Source of the DNA: Cladopsammia gracilis
Lineage: Eukaryota > Cnidaria > Anthozoa > Scleractinia > Dendrophylliidae
Length of the DNA: 64,000 nt
Direction of reading: 5' to 3'
NCBI GenBank assembly: GCA_022457155.1
Contig: JAJGOT010000071.1
Span: forward strand, 1,596,501-1,660,500
Below the pieces are notes generated by a model. That model did no database searches. It was not told where the DNA came from and saw only the letters and a program-made list of their open reading frames with translations. Positions 46,534-57,060 of this stretch are shown piece by piece; the first letter of the stretch is position 1, and each line of letters begins with the position of its first letter. The translations under genes and the position numbers were made by a program.

Positions 46534-46684
46534 AGTGCATTATTGAGTTGCATAAGCACTTCGGAATTTTTAAGAACACTGGAGAAGTGCAGAGAAGCAC
46601 GAGCCAAAGGTGAGTACTTCTCGCACTTCTCGAGTGTTCTTAAAAATTTCCAAGTGCTTACATTTATATAACTGGACAATGCAT
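46534..46684. repeat. Palindromic MITE-like element
   Basis: TTGCATAAGCACTTCGGAAT and TTTTTAAGAACACTGGAGAAGTGC at the left are mirrored by GCACTTCTCGAGTGTTCTTAAAAATTTCCAAGTGCTT-type sequence at the right. A half-copy in reverse orientation occurs at about 47440-47500 (CACTTCTCAAGTGTTTTGG, TTTGCTTATGCAATGCAA). Confidence 0.7.
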
Positions 46685-47564
46685 GACAAACAATTTTTTT
46701 ATTTCTTTTGTAAAATAATGCTTCAGCGAGTTATAATTAACTCGGTTTGACCAATCATAGCGTGCACATTTCTTTGAGCATTTTATAATTACAAATAAAA
46801 CCTAGAATAAATTTAGGTATTTAAGTTATGTTTAAACTAGAGACTCAGAATCTCTGGCTTGACAGAGTAGGGGTTCTCCAATGGAAAGCTTGTTGGTGTT
46901 TACAATATTGCAGTCTTTGCTTTTGTTTATAATAGCAATATCTATTGCTGTTGTTATCTTTACCTGCATAATAGCCATTGTTCATAATATTGCAGTCTTT
47001 GCTATTACTAGTCTGCTCTCTTGAAGCTTCATGAAAAGTTATTTTTATATGCATGTTTGCAGTGTTGATTGAATCTTGGTGTTAAATGGATAGTCTTTCT
47101 TTCTAGTGTGATAGTTTTATCATGGAATATATTAATACACTGGCAAAAATCCTGTAAGACTATGGTGTGACCACAAAAATGTTTGAGTTTCAAGCTACAT
47201 CTATTGTACATGAAGTTGTCACACAAATTTCCTTTTTAAACTTTGGCTTTTGACCTCTCAATTTCCAATAATGTTCATTGGGGTGGGTATGGATGTAACC
47301 TGGAACTGCATATTTGAAAAAAAGGGAGAGAGTACACTAAGATCCAATCACGCATATACAGCAGCTGCATTCTAATACGGGGATAGTAAACACAACCAAG
47401 TGCATTTTTTACCCGCAAGAGAAATGCTTAGAGAAGGATTAATTGCCCACACTTCTCAAGTGTTTTGGAAATTTTTCATTTGCTTATGCAATGCAACAAT
47501 CAGGAATGCATGAGGAGCAAGTTTATTATTTCCCTATGTTCATACTGCCAATGTAGTAAATGTA
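46685..47564. other. Gene-free stretch before the LINE
   Basis: Holds the half-copy of the 46.5 kb palindrome at 47440-47500. No gene supported. Confidence 0.4.
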
Positions 47565-50240
47565 TATGCCAGCGGAACTCGAACCTGATCCTGATGGTAA
47601 TATCATTGTCGACGAAAAAGAAATTATGAGCGAAATTCACTCCTTTTATGCTGACTTATATAAATCGGAACTAGATGGTGACAAAAGTGAAAGCAGCGAC
47701 TTTAACAACTTTATTGCCAATTTAGAACTGCCAAAATTGTCTGACAATGAAAGCAATGAAATTGAGGGAAAGCTTACTCTTAAAGAATGCCAGAATATAT
47801 TGAAGACTTTCAAATTAGGGAAATCTCCAGCAGAAGATGGCTATACTGTCGAATTCTTTAATTGTTTTTTTTTGAAATTCTTGGTCAGGATCTTCTGGAT
47901 AGTCTTAATGCTTCCTACGACGTTGGCAAACTATTAGTTTCTCAAAGGAGAGGTGTCATAACACTTGTTCCAAAAGAAGACTCCAATTTATTGCTTCTGT
48001 CCAATTGGCGCCCTATCACGTTGTTAAATGTAGACTATAAGATTACGACCAAAGCTATTGCTAAAAGATTAGAAAATGTACTACCTAAGTTAATTAATCC
48101 AGACCAAACCGGATTTGTTAAGGGAAGATTTATCGGACAGAACATACGATTGTTAACAGATGTTCTTTTGCAAACAAAACGGCAAGGTATTCCGGGAATC
48201 CTTCTGCTGCTCTATTTCAGGAAAGCTTTTGATACTTTAGAATGGCCCTTTATTCAACAGACTCTTTCTGTATTTAACTTTGGGTCTCAACGTTTTATGC
48301 TAAATGTGAAAGCTCAGTCTTAAACACTGGTTTTTGCACGGAGTCCTTTTCTTTGTCAAGAGGAGTTAGACAAGGTTTTCCACTATCTCCTCTCCTCTTC
48401 ATTTTAGGAGCAGAAATTCTAGCGAGTAAGATACGACAAGATAAAAATATTCAAGGGTTAAAAATTTACAATCATGAATTTAAAATTAGCCAATTCACTG
48501 ACGACATTTCCTTATTATGTAAAGATCTTGATTCGGTTGAAAACGCCATTGCCTTACGTATTGTCTTTGGACATGTATCAGGGTTGAAGCTTAATCAGGG
48601 TTTAAAATGGACAAAAGATCCAGTCAGAACTCTCGGTATTTTTATCTCTCATGATGAAAAGGAAACTATAAGAAAAATATTACTGAAAAAATCGATAAAT
48701 GGACAACCAGCTCAACTTTTGGAGGTCTCGAAGATTAACTTTACTTGGCAGATGTCTAATTGTCTAAGTGCCTAGGAATTCCGCAGCTGATTTATTTAAT
48801 TTCATATGGAACAAAAACAAGACAAAATAAAAAGGCAAGTATTGTACCAGGACTATATTGATGGAGGTTTGCGCGTACCAAATATCTTAACCACATTCAA
48901 GTTGCTAAATCTAGCATGGATACCCAGACTTTTAAAAAATGAAAACTGTTCAAACCACTCTTGGCTGTATATCCCAAGTTATCATTTTAAAAGGTACGGC
49001 GGACTTAACTTCTTACTTTGATGTAATTATGATAAACATTTAATTAAACAGATTGATCTACCACTTTTTTACAAAGAAATCCTTCTCCACATGATGGAGT
49101 TAAAACAATTGTATGGATATTGCTGTAAGCAAGATTTGGTGCTATTTAATAATATTTAATAAATGGGACGTCATTTTATTACAATGAATGGCACCAAAAA
49201 GGAATTCTTTCTATCCGAGATGTTGTCAATAAATGACGAGGGAAAATTTCTCTCTTACCAGGAATTCCTGCAAAAATATAACCTGAAGTGCAACTTTCTT
49301 CGATATTTCCAAGTTTTGACAGCAGTTCCCAAACATCTGCGAGAAAAAGCAAGCCAGACTTCGGTCGACAAACACAAATTCGAAAAGAACAACTTTATAT
49401 TTCCTCTGTCACCTACAGTCCCAATAAACTTACTCAAGATGAAAAGTAAAGATTTCTACTGGCTTATTACTAACAAGTCTGTAACTAAGGCTACTGACCC
49501 AATGAAATGGGAACACAAAACTCAGTTGTTGAATTTTAATAGGCCTTGTTACTTTAGTAAATTGAAGGTTCTTTGTAAGGAGACTAAACTTAGAGAATTT
49601 TACTACAAATTTCTACATAGAATTATCGCTATAAAGAAGGAATTGTATCATTTTGGTATTGAAAGTAACAAAGACTGCCTATACTGTAATGAAAGTGACT
49701 CGATAGGCCATACTTTTATTGACTGCATCCCTTCCAAGTCATTTTTCAGTCAGGTCTTAATATGGTTTAACAGCGAACATGCCACCTCCTACTCAAACTC
49801 CACAGAAGAATTTTTATTTGGAAAATTTAAATTTGAAAATGATCAATTAGCGCGTTCTGATGAGACACTAAAAAAGTTAAATTACTGTTTGTTATTTGCA
49901 AAATATTATCTATATTCCCAAAAACTAAACAATAAACGAATAAAGTTTGATGAATTTAAGCAACGAATTGCCTTCAAATTTCGCATTGAAGGCCTTTCTT
50001 AGCTCAATCTCTTTAATTTTAAACCATTCACTTAGCCCATATTTAACATTTTCTATTTTAAAAATATATGTAATAAAAAGTACTGCCCTTACTGGTGTAT
50101 GTGTATCTTTTGTCTATGTTTGTTTATGTCTCTTGTTGCATGTGTGTGTGTGTGTAGTGAATAATGCAATCGCATTTTTTATTAGTGTTAACATAATACA
50201 CCATTGTAATATTTGTAACTAGATCTTATCACTTTCAATA
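47565..50240 (+). mobile_element. L1/Tx1-like LINE, 5'-truncated, decayed ORF2
   Basis: The plus strand reads the region linking endonuclease and RT (EIMSEIHSFYADLYKSELDG), then RT motifs across four frames: NWRPITLLNVDYKITTKAIA, DQTGFVKGRFIGQNIRLL, GVRQGFPLSPLLFILGAEIL and the catalytic FTDDISLL (usually ADD or FADD). The C-terminal part (49163-50002, 279 codons) is open and ends with CLYCNESDSIGHTFIDC, the cysteine motif typical of L1/Tx1-group ORF2. A short AT-rich tail ends near 50240. The endonuclease is missing and several stops separate the RT blocks. Confidence 0.85.
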
Positions 50241-51120
50241 AAGATGTATATGCTACATGATTTATAACTTACATTGTAGCCATGTCCTTAAAAATCAACA
50301 ATAATGCTCTTGGTCATACTGATAATTCTGCTAATTGGCAAAGGATGATTACTCAATCCAGTTTGATCGATGTTAAATAATATAAATACTTAGTTAAATA
50401 ATATAAATACTTTTTCTCATGCAAAACCTTGCTTATTGCTTCGTATAAGTGTCTGGAGTTATATTTGAATGTGTGGAGATTAATATTTTGGAAGGATACA
50501 GTGTTTTTGGAGTGAAAAATGAGATAAAACCACAACAGAATAAATAAAGTTCAAATTTCTTCTCTGCTTGTCACTAATAAGTTTTGTTTTTGTTTATTTT
50601 CAGCCAAAATTGCTAGATATGTTGCCATAATCACAAGGAATGTTTTTTTCTTTTGACTTTTTTAAAGAGTTTTTTTTATCAGTCATTTTATAGTACTGTT
50701 TGTTTAGTCCCTCCATAAACATTGATTTTTGACTCCTTTGCTGTTTATTAATTTTCTAATATGGTATTTACAGTAAAGTGGAATGCTACATGTATAGAGT
50801 GTTTTCACTCACATGGTCTGCAGCTATGCTGATTTATTTGAACAAAACAGTGTTTGCATTAGAAAGGAGTTCAATCCCCACAGGATTAACTTGGGACACC
50901 AATATGGCCGCCTTTTTAGTGTTTTGTGACACCAACATGGCCGCCGTGAGGTTATGTGAAAACACTCCATACCTCTTTTAAGGAGGCAGTGAAACAACTT
51001 TAAAAAAAAAGTTAAAAAAATACATGTTTGTATAAACAATAGCAATAATTGACATAAATTAACCGCAAATTTTACAAAAAGAGCAGCACACTTCAAAATG
51101 GTGCAGTCACATTTATAAAA
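50241..51120. other. Gene-free stretch
   Basis: No exon supported. GACACCAATATGGCCGCC (50896) recurs as GACACCAACATGGCCGCC (50929), a small tandem duplication. Confidence 0.4.
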
Positions 51121-51260
51121 ATGTGAAACTCAAAGTTTAAAAGAACTGAAGGGTAATTGTTTGCAAAGTTACATGAATCTCAAACGAACTGAAGGGTTAT
51201 TGTTTGTAAAGTTACATGAACAAAAATGTGAAACTCAAAAGAACTGAAGGGTAATTGTTT
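51121..51260. repeat. Tandem repeat, three units
   Basis: GAACTGAAGGGTAATTGTTT at 51143, 51186 (one change) and 51241, with shared AAAGTTACATGAA and AAAATGTGAAACTCAAA between. Spacing 43 and 55 bp. Confidence 0.8.
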
Positions 51261-51315
51261 GCCCCCTTCCCCTTCCACCCCCTCTTCTGTAGTTGGAATG
51301 CCTCCCTTGAGGAAG

Positions 51316-51377
51316 CTAGAGAGGGGAGGGGCAATCCCTTCGAAGGTGGCCTCGTCCTCCACAGTTGAAACACTTCT
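51316..51377 (-). CDS. Short CCHC zinc-knuckle exon
   Basis: After a TTTATTTACAG acceptor the minus strand reads KCFNCGGRGHLRRDCPSPL and TAG. CFNCGGRGHLRRDC is a perfect CX2CX4HX4C knuckle, found in retroelement gag proteins and in nucleic-acid-binding host proteins. The upstream part of the protein is not visible. It could be the last exon of a host gene or a retroelement scrap; the splice acceptor favours the former slightly. Confidence 0.45.
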
Positions 51378-51980
51378 CTGTAAATAAAAACAGATGAAAA
51401 AGAAAATTAGCTGCGATTAAAACTAATTGTACTATTCATTTTAAGAAACGTTCAACAGCACCTTGAACCCTACACAGATTAGTTAACTTTCAGCAATGAA
51501 CAAATTAAGGGGTCAGTTTTAACCACAAAAACAGATCCCCAGAGTAAGTCATATAAGTCATAACTTAATTTTCCAAGTATTGAGTTAGGGCAAGAGAACT
51601 GGTTTTTCAGTTGCTTAGTTAACAAAAAGGCCTCACTTGGTACCACTGTCAGAGAAAATGTCAGTATATTTTGGGCTTAAGCATTTCTAGATATTTCTTG
51701 CCTAACTTCATAATTCAGTGCAATGATTAATCAAACTAAGTTGCTAAAAAGTAGTGAAAGTGTTAGGCTTGCAGTTAAAAACGTATAGCTCACAAGTGAA
51801 CATCACAAACTAAGATTGGTATGTTAATGGATTCCCAGGCTGTTGGTATTTTCTTGGTATAACATAACTTGATATTGTCTTCGTTTCTTGTGATGAAGCT
51901 TGAAAATATTAACCCAAGATTAAAATGAAATTGGGAGTGCTCAATTTACCAATTTGGGGATTTTATTAGAAATAAATGTT

Positions 51981-52436
51981 TACCAAGTTTGGGAATTGGG
52001 GATTTTTTTCCCTTGGTAAATGGCTTTATTCCCAACAAATTCCCAAACTTGGTAAAATCGAGCATTCCCAATTTCATTTGTTCTTGGGAATTGTATATTA
52101 CCAAATTTTATCCCAAGTAAGACAGACATTGGTAAGTAAACTTCCACCAAGAAAATACCAACATTCAATTCAGAAATTGGTAAGTTAATCTCTACCAAGA
52201 AAATACCAATGTTCAATTCAGAAATTGGTAAGTTAATTTCTACCAACATTGGTATTTTCCTGGTAAAAGTTAACTTACCAATGTCCGTCTTACTTTGGAA
52301 AAATCTTGGTGATAAACAATTCCCAAGAATAAATGAAATTGGGAATGCTCGATTTTACCAAGTTTGGGAATTTGTTGGGAATCAAGCCATTTACCAAGAA
52401 AAAAAATTTTTTTAGCAAGTTTGGGAATTGGGGATT
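51981..52436. mobile_element. Palindromic foldback element inside a LINE
   Basis: Two arms (about 52010-52210 and 52215-52410) are near-perfect reverse complements, for example AAATTCCCAAACTTGGTAAA against its mirror and CAATTCCCAAGAATAAATGA against TCATTTGTTCTTGGGAATTG. The centre repeats TTGGTAAGTTAAT and ACCAAGAAAATACCAA. TTGGGAATTGGGGATTTTT occurs at both outer borders in the same direction. It interrupts the endonuclease frame of the minus-strand LINE at 52437. Confidence 0.8.
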
Positions 52437-52821
52437 TTTCTTTGATCAAAGAATTGACACTGTTCTGTTGATTTGGTGGGTGTATAGATATTTACAAGTA
52501 AGAAAGGAGAATCAAGGTATCGAGGATAATAAAACGTCCTAAATCGTCAATGTGTATCAACTTAACTTTGAAGTCCAAATTTTCTCGCACCAATATGAAA
52601 ACTCTTCGACTGTGGGATGAACCGTGTGAAAAGAACAAGTCTCCTCCCCACTGTTTTCGCCATTGGTTTTTAATATCTTTAGTACTATACGTTTCTTGAA
52701 GGAAAAATATGTCTGCTTTTTGTTTAAGTAGCCAGTTGAAAATACACTTTCTTTTTACAAAGGTGCATATCCCTCTTACATTCAGAGAAAGCAGTTTAAA
52801 TTGAAAGTTATTACCTTCCAT
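52437..52821 (-). pseudogene. LINE ORF2 start, endonuclease domain fragment
   Basis: ATG at 52821 reads FKLLSLNVRGICTFVKRKCI and ADIFFLQETYSTKDIKNQWR, the NVRG and QET motifs of the AP-type endonuclease of L1/Tx1-group LINEs, then GGDLFFSHGSSHSRRVFILV. After a one-base shift near 52510 the frame continues LLVNIYTPTKSTEQCQFFDQ and is cut by the palindromic element. The RT does not follow. Confidence 0.8.
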
Positions 52822-53208
52822 GTAAGATTAAATCGGTTTGTTTCAGCAAGTTAACCCCCGAGATATTACAAATGCAAAGTGGCTTATAACAAACATTAAA
52901 GTAGCACGCAAGCCGTGAATGAAAATACAAAACAAGTATAAACAAGAAGCTGTACACAGCTTGAACTCGTGGCGCCTTTACTCATTACAGCATTGATTCC
53001 CAAGTGTTTTGAGTGCTTTTACAGAGAAACATAAGCTTAAAATTATATCTAATCAAAGGCTCCTAAGAGCCAACCCGAGAAGAAGAAATGCTAACGCGTA
53101 ACGCGTAACGCAATATTGCCGTAAGCTTACGTAGTTCGATATATATTTTTTTAAGTCGTGAATTATTGCGATTAGTGGAGAAAAGTCACTCGCTCATCGT
53201 AAACTTTA
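52822..53208. other. Spacer between LINE fragment and 5S-like copy
   Basis: Contains the short palindromic repeat GCTAACGCGTAACGCGTAAC near 53090. No gene seen. Confidence 0.4.
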
Positions 53209-53327
53209 GGAACACTGTCACTGGTTGACATGCGCCGGTTCTTGTCTGATCACCGATGTTAAGCCCTGTCGGGCGAGGTTAGTACTTGGATGGGTGACCG
53301 CTTGGGAATACCTCGTGTCGTAGGCTT
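53209..53327 (+). rRNA. 5S rRNA-like copy, degenerate 5' end
   Basis: The segment GCGCCGGTTCTTGTCTGATC, then GATGTTAAGCCCTGTCGGGC, TTAGTACTTGGATGGGTGAC and CGCTTGGGAATACC ... GTAGGCTT follows metazoan 5S rRNA closely, including the internal A box, the intermediate element GGATGGGTGACC and the C box. The first 25 or so bases (ACACTGTCACTGGTTGACA) diverge from the expected start. The 3' end lacks a clean T-run terminator (TTATCATTTT). It is probably a 5S pseudogene or a 5S-derived (SINE3-like) insertion. Confidence 0.75.
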
Positions 53328-53799
53328 ATCATTTTCCTCCATTTTTCTTTCCTTCACTCCCTTTCATTTTTCATTTTTTTGGTTCCGTCAAGGAGCCACT
53401 CGTCCTGAGGAGGGCAAACTGAAGCCAAACGGTCATGAAAACATAGCATACCTTCGACGATATTCCAACGACAACAAATGGGCGACGAAGTTTGTCCGTA
53501 ATTTTCATTTTCGCTAGTAAACACATTCCTTCGTGTTAATACTAGCTACGCATAGAGGAAGGTTTTAAGGTTTTAGAGATCCTCTTTGGTAAAATATATT
53601 GATACGTAGATCTGCAACATAAGGGAAGTAGTCATAACATGTAGAATCTAAGAGTACCCACCTTGTGTAGGGTAGGAAAAGGTCCCCGATGGTTGTTTCA
53701 TATTCACGACTTGGCTCGCAAGGAGCCTTTGATTTTAAATTAAACGTAAGGATTTTTGACGAACGAAAAAAAAAGTACATCACTTTCATAATGTCCAGT
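53328..53799. other. Gene-free stretch
   Basis: No coding or RNA feature beyond pyrimidine-rich DNA just downstream of the 5S-like copy. Confidence 0.35.
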
Positions 53800-53912
53800 T
53801 CGAAAAAAGAAAAAAAAAAAGGAAAAAAAAGGGGAACTTTATGGAGATTCGAATTCGGGCCGTCCGGGACTAAGCCACAAACTCAATCACTGCGCTGTCC
53901 AAGGGCACATAC
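53800..53912 (-). mobile_element. tRNA-derived SINE-like segment
   Basis: On minus: GGACAGCGCAGTGATTGAGT (A-box-like), GGCTTAGTCCCGGACGGCCC, then GAATTCGAATCTCC (B-box-like GWTCRANNC), followed by a long pyrimidine run. The layout matches a tRNA-related SINE head. The 3' body is short. Confidence 0.5.
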
Positions 53913-54849
53913 TATCTACGAACTAAATTTTAGTATTTTAAGCTAGATACGCATCAGAACGCGTGTTTAGATTGCAAAATCCTTTTAAATCGATTTTAAT
54001 GTTGCACTAAAAACTCCAAATGCGAAACATCTGTAAGCTTATTGTTGTCTATATTCGTTTACATCAAATTAATTATTGTTATCGTTGGATTCACGTTGAA
54101 TTCCTGTTACGAAACGTGTTCGTAACAAAGCATTTGCTCACTAAGTTTACAGCTGATGGAAGGAGCGAGTGAATGAGTGAAAGAGTGAATTTTATTTAAA
54201 CACCCTTGCCGATTACCTGTTCATCATGCTTTCACGTATACACGGGTTTAAAAGTAAGACTACACTGCTGACACTTAAGCTCGACCCGGAGCTCGATCGC
54301 TAAGCAAATGGCAAGTTCAATATAACTTATAAAACACAGAACTTGCCAGAGCAAAAATCCCACAGGAATAAGCGGCGAACACAATATCAAACCGTCCTAT
54401 CCATCCATGAACGCCTTGAATTGTCTTGAAAGTGTGCAGTTGTACGCAGTAGTTCTTTATCTTGCTTCTCGAGTACACACACGGAGAGATTTTACGGTAT
54501 GTATTTCATGGCCGAAAGCCATATAGTCGTCGACATAGACTTAAATATGCGTGCATAAATTTGCATGCGCTAACGTGACACGAAAAAAAACAAGAAAAGT
54601 CAACGCCGGATTTACAACTCGTGTGCTTCGCCACGAGTAATAATGCTAGAAAACAAAAGAACATTACTGTGGTGACAATGAACTAAAAAAAATTAACTTA
54701 TGTGCGTGCAATGGCAAAGAAAACACTAAATATAAAATAGCAACCAGCAAAAAGCTGTTAATTACGTTGCTTACAACCGAGTCTTTCGTTCAGGTGAATT
54801 ATCATATCGTTATGCTCCACAAAAGTAAATTACCATAAATGAATGGATA
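53913..54849. other. Gene-free stretch
   Basis: No exon or RNA gene supported; downstream flank of the LINE ORF1 remnant. Confidence 0.35.
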
Positions 54850-55454
54850 TAACTGGTCTCTGTAGCAAAGGAAGCGGGCAATGATTGCACGGGGTCTTTC
54901 TTGGGATGGATTAAACTTGCCAATCCTGTGTACTCTCTTACAAAGAAATTAAACAAAACATCACGGGTGATTTCTTTTCCCTCAAGCTGTTCCGGAATGT
55001 CATAAAATCTAAGGTTCTCTCTTCTTTGATAACTTTCCAGGTACCATTGTTGTTGTAGCAAGGCGTTGACCTCCTTACTGAGTTTATCACATACCTTTTT
55101 AAGCTTTTCCACGTCAACGTTGATTGAGTTCATGCCGTTCTCTACCTCGTTCACAGTTTTCACATTGGCGTTTAATGAGATTTCCAGCATTGTTACCTTC
55201 CCTTGTAACTGGTTCACTTTCTTGTCAATGCTGCCCACTTTCTTGTCTAAACCAGTAAGTTTCTCAAGGACTTCTTGAAGTTTGGGCATTATGTCTACAG
55301 TCATGTTGTCTGCGCCTTCGGGACTACGAGTTGCACTTAATTTTGTTCTTTTGACATCTGGAGAGTTGGAAATGCTTTCGGATGATTCTGAACTGGTTTT
55401 CCTGTCTTTTCTTTCAAAGTATTGACTGATTTCTCCCATAGAACGGGTATCCAA
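54850..55454 (-). pseudogene. LINE ORF1-like protein (coiled coil and RRM start)
   Basis: The frame starts MDTRSMGEISQYFERKD, has a charged linker (SPDVKRTKLSATRSPEGAD), a long coiled coil (VLEKLTGLDKKVGSIDKKVN, LEISLNANVKTVNEVE) and then YLESYQRRENLRFYDIPEQL, the hinge and first strand of the L1 ORF1 RNA-recognition domain. ORF1 proteins trimerise through the coil and bind RNA. Homology stops near 54890, before the domain is complete. It may belong to the same LINE type as the endonuclease fragment at 52.8 kb, but a 2 kb gap with other insertions separates them. Confidence 0.75.
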
Positions 55455-55757
55455 AACCTTCTCTTGGTGTGAATTTCAGGAGCTAATGTTTACACGACTA
55501 ATCTCGAAGTATGCTCGACCCAGTCCCTGGCCCCTTAGGCCTGCTAATTCTGAAAGTAATGGGGGCCGCTACTTTCGGAACTCTACGGTATTTATGAGAC
55601 TTGACAAAGAAAGGAAGATTGCACATTTTAAGCTTGGTGACAAAATAAAAAAAGATGTCATGTTTACAGGACTTCAATAAAGAAATAAGCTTCTGGAAAT
55701 AAGCTAATGTAATGGTATATGTTTTGGCAAATTTGTATAATTCAAATGTTATGGTAC

Positions 55758-55880
55758 CTCAGCTATTTCCTTCTCAAATTGTGCACTTGCAGCCTTAACG
55801 CTTAAAACTTGTCCCCCACTCAACCCACAAACTTTAAGTAGCTCTTTGCTTGTGTTGAGCAAATCCCCTGCTGTAACAAG
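55758..55880 (-). CDS. Isolated 41-codon exon, unrecognised
   Basis: A clean exon: acceptor TCTTTTGTAG, 123 bp with no stop (AGDLLNTSKELLKVCGLSGG, AASAQFEKEIAE), donor GAG|GTACCA, phase 0 at both ends. The short helical sequence has no domain I can name. Neighbouring exons were not identified. Confidence 0.4.
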
Positions 55881-56607
55881 CTACAAAAGACCATAAAAGA
55901 CAGGTCATGGGAAAAATATAGACGTTAACCAGCATTTTTCTGGGTCACTGCACTGTGTGATGTGACCAGAGCTTGGTGCTCAAAACGACCCATTTTACAC
56001 ATTACACAAAGTACAGCATTGCAATGTCTTCCGGTATGAGGGCAGATTCTGACACCCCATTTGTTTTTATCACGCTTGGAATTGACTTATTACATTACAA
56101 ACAGTACAGAATGGTGGACCTCTCCCCCAGCATGCGAAACGAAAATTATATAAATACGGCTGCTCTTGAATATTAGAGACCTATCACAAAACCACTTTTC
56201 ATCGGTTTAAACAGTATTTATTTTAATTAAGCTAAAGCCACATAAAGTTTTGATGCAAAAGTGAAACTTCACCTCTTCCTCCACCAGCTTCTTTAACTCT
56301 TGAATTTAAAAGAAATCTCTGAATCCATTCAGAACACCTGCACTGTTTGCAAGCTTGTCCGTGAATGGATGGCGGGTTAGTTCCGGTGGTCTTTGGTGGT
56401 CAACCAATCATTTCAGGTTTACCATGTCATTCATAGATTCGAGGTTGCCTATGCTTTGCTCGTTGTGGGATTTCGTACGTGGAGGGTCGCGGTTTGGTAT
56501 TTTATTTGTTGGATTTGTGGTAGATTCTGTAACGTTTTTTCCTCGAGGTGTGATGGTTGTAGTGGATTGGTCGTTTTTGGTGGATTTCTTTAGTTGTTGC
56601 AGTCGTG

Positions 56608-56787
56608 ATGAGCAGCAGAGGCCGTGGCATGTGTCCTGGATGCAAACTGGAGTATTATAACCGCTCAAAACCTGATTTTCTAAGCTGGTGCTTTCATTTG
56701 GGAAAGAAAAAGCCCAAGCCAAACAACCCTGCACTTGTGGAAGTGTCTCAGTGCGTGTATTCTTGCCACACTTCTGATAAACCTTAG
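56608..56787 (+). CDS. Zinc-ribbon-like fragment
   Basis: ATG at 56608 opens SSRGRGMCPGCKLEYYNRSK then WCFHLGKKKPKPNNPALVEV, ending at a stop at 56787. The CPGC...YYNRS...C.FHLG...PKP layout matches, from memory, a small zinc-ribbon segment in multi-copy cnidarian hypothetical proteins; one Cys of the second pair appears changed (FLSWC). It may be a first exon or fragment. It overlaps the tail of a minus-strand open frame (57084-56680), so only one of the two is likely real here. Confidence 0.4.
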   Translation: MSSRGRGMCPGCKLEYYNRSKPDFLSWCFHLGKKKPKPNNPALVEVSQCVYSCHTSDKP

Positions 56788-57060
56788 AGACAATTTCTCG
56801 ATGTATGCTTGTGGGACTAACTTAATTTCCTCTCTTACTTTTTGATATGTTTTGGGTGAGATGCTGAGAAAGGAACGCATTTTGACCCGGAATTTTAGCT
56901 TCACACCATCTCTCTGTTGATTCCGGTTTGCAAGGAAATAACACTTGTCAAAATCTGGCTCATCCTTGGTGTAAGAACCTGTGAAACTCATGAGTGAGGT
57001 AAAACAAAGGAAAAAGTCACAGGTTGTTACACCGAGGTAAACCCCAAAATCTCCTTCCTC

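Noticed and set aside
50890..50980. Repeated ATGGCCGCC as alternative gene starts
   Set aside because: The two ATGs belong to a short tandem duplication and open only brief frames with no splice-bounded continuation.
52492..55454. One continuous LINE from ORF1 (55.4 kb) to endonuclease (52.8 kb)
   Set aside because: Order and strand fit, but the 2 kb between has no ORF1 C-terminus and holds a 5S-like copy and a SINE; a single element is not demonstrated.
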